Source of the DNA: Topomyia yanbarensis
Lineage: Eukaryota > Arthropoda > Insecta > Diptera > Culicidae
NCBI RefSeq assembly: GCF_030247195.1
Contig: NC_080670.1
Span: 213,392,546-213,456,545, forward strand
Length of the DNA: 64,000 nt
Direction of reading: 5' to 3'
The notes under the pieces: model-generated
The model's input: the letters and a program-made list of their open reading frames with translations, nothing else
Databases searched by the model: none
Told to the model about the DNA's origin: nothing
Part shown: positions 63,970-64,000 of the stretch, piece after piece
Numbering within the stretch: position 1 is the first letter of the stretch
Layout of the letters: the number at the start of each line of letters is the position of its first letter
Program-made: the position numbers and the translations under genes

Positions 63970-64000
63970 GGCGTTGATTATGTGAAGCTGTGTTGACGTT

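Overview
The window looks like nuclear DNA from a mosquito, most likely a culicine or another species with a large, repeat-rich genome. It is AT-rich, has spliceosomal introns with GT-AG borders, and contains two runs of exactly 500 N. It is crowded with decayed transposons of types common in mosquito genomes: RTE, R1-like and other non-LTR elements, BEL/Pao, mariner/Tc1, hAT-type and other MITEs, and a tRNA-derived SINE. I assign the species group by family resemblance only.

Layout. At the left edge is the first coding exon of a short-chain dehydrogenase on the minus strand, probably the N-terminus of peroxisomal multifunctional enzyme type 2. From 0.5 to 14.2 kb is a repeat belt: a BEL/Pao gag remnant, an RTE reverse transcriptase inserted into an older gag fragment with an 11-bp target duplication, a BEL/Pao protease/RT remnant, more gag fragments, and MITEs including a perfect 38-bp hairpin. 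From 14.2 to 19.8 kb is mostly sequence in which I see no gene. A 3-kb minisatellite follows (19.86-22.86 kb). Its short unit carries a GGTAA/TTACC dyad.

The one gene that can be followed completely is a monocarboxylate transporter (SLC16/MCT family) on the minus strand, 48,966 down to 28,236. It has seven coding exons with matching phases and encodes 607 residues. Its first coding intron is about 18 kb and holds a second minisatellite (CTCTGGA-like), two head-to-tail R1-like fragments, and a tandemly duplicated block with gag pseudogenes.

Upstream of the transporter lie a second assembly gap and a nearly complete but broken R1-like element (51.5-56.2 kb, minus), interrupted by a MITE. Next come a jockey/CR1-like RT scrap, a transposase N-terminal scrap, a further gag pseudogene, and a mariner carrying a hAT-type MITE with a perfect 8-bp target duplication. 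The last 600 bases hold two sets of good splice signals pointing away from each other, possibly a divergent promoter whose genes continue outside this window.

Taken together, only the transporter and the dehydrogenase exon are convincing host protein-coding sequence. Almost all other coding-like sequence is transposon debris. The most unusual points are the repeated appearance of one ORF1 (gag) family with no linked reverse transcriptase, the large dyad minisatellite, and the datable nested insertions.
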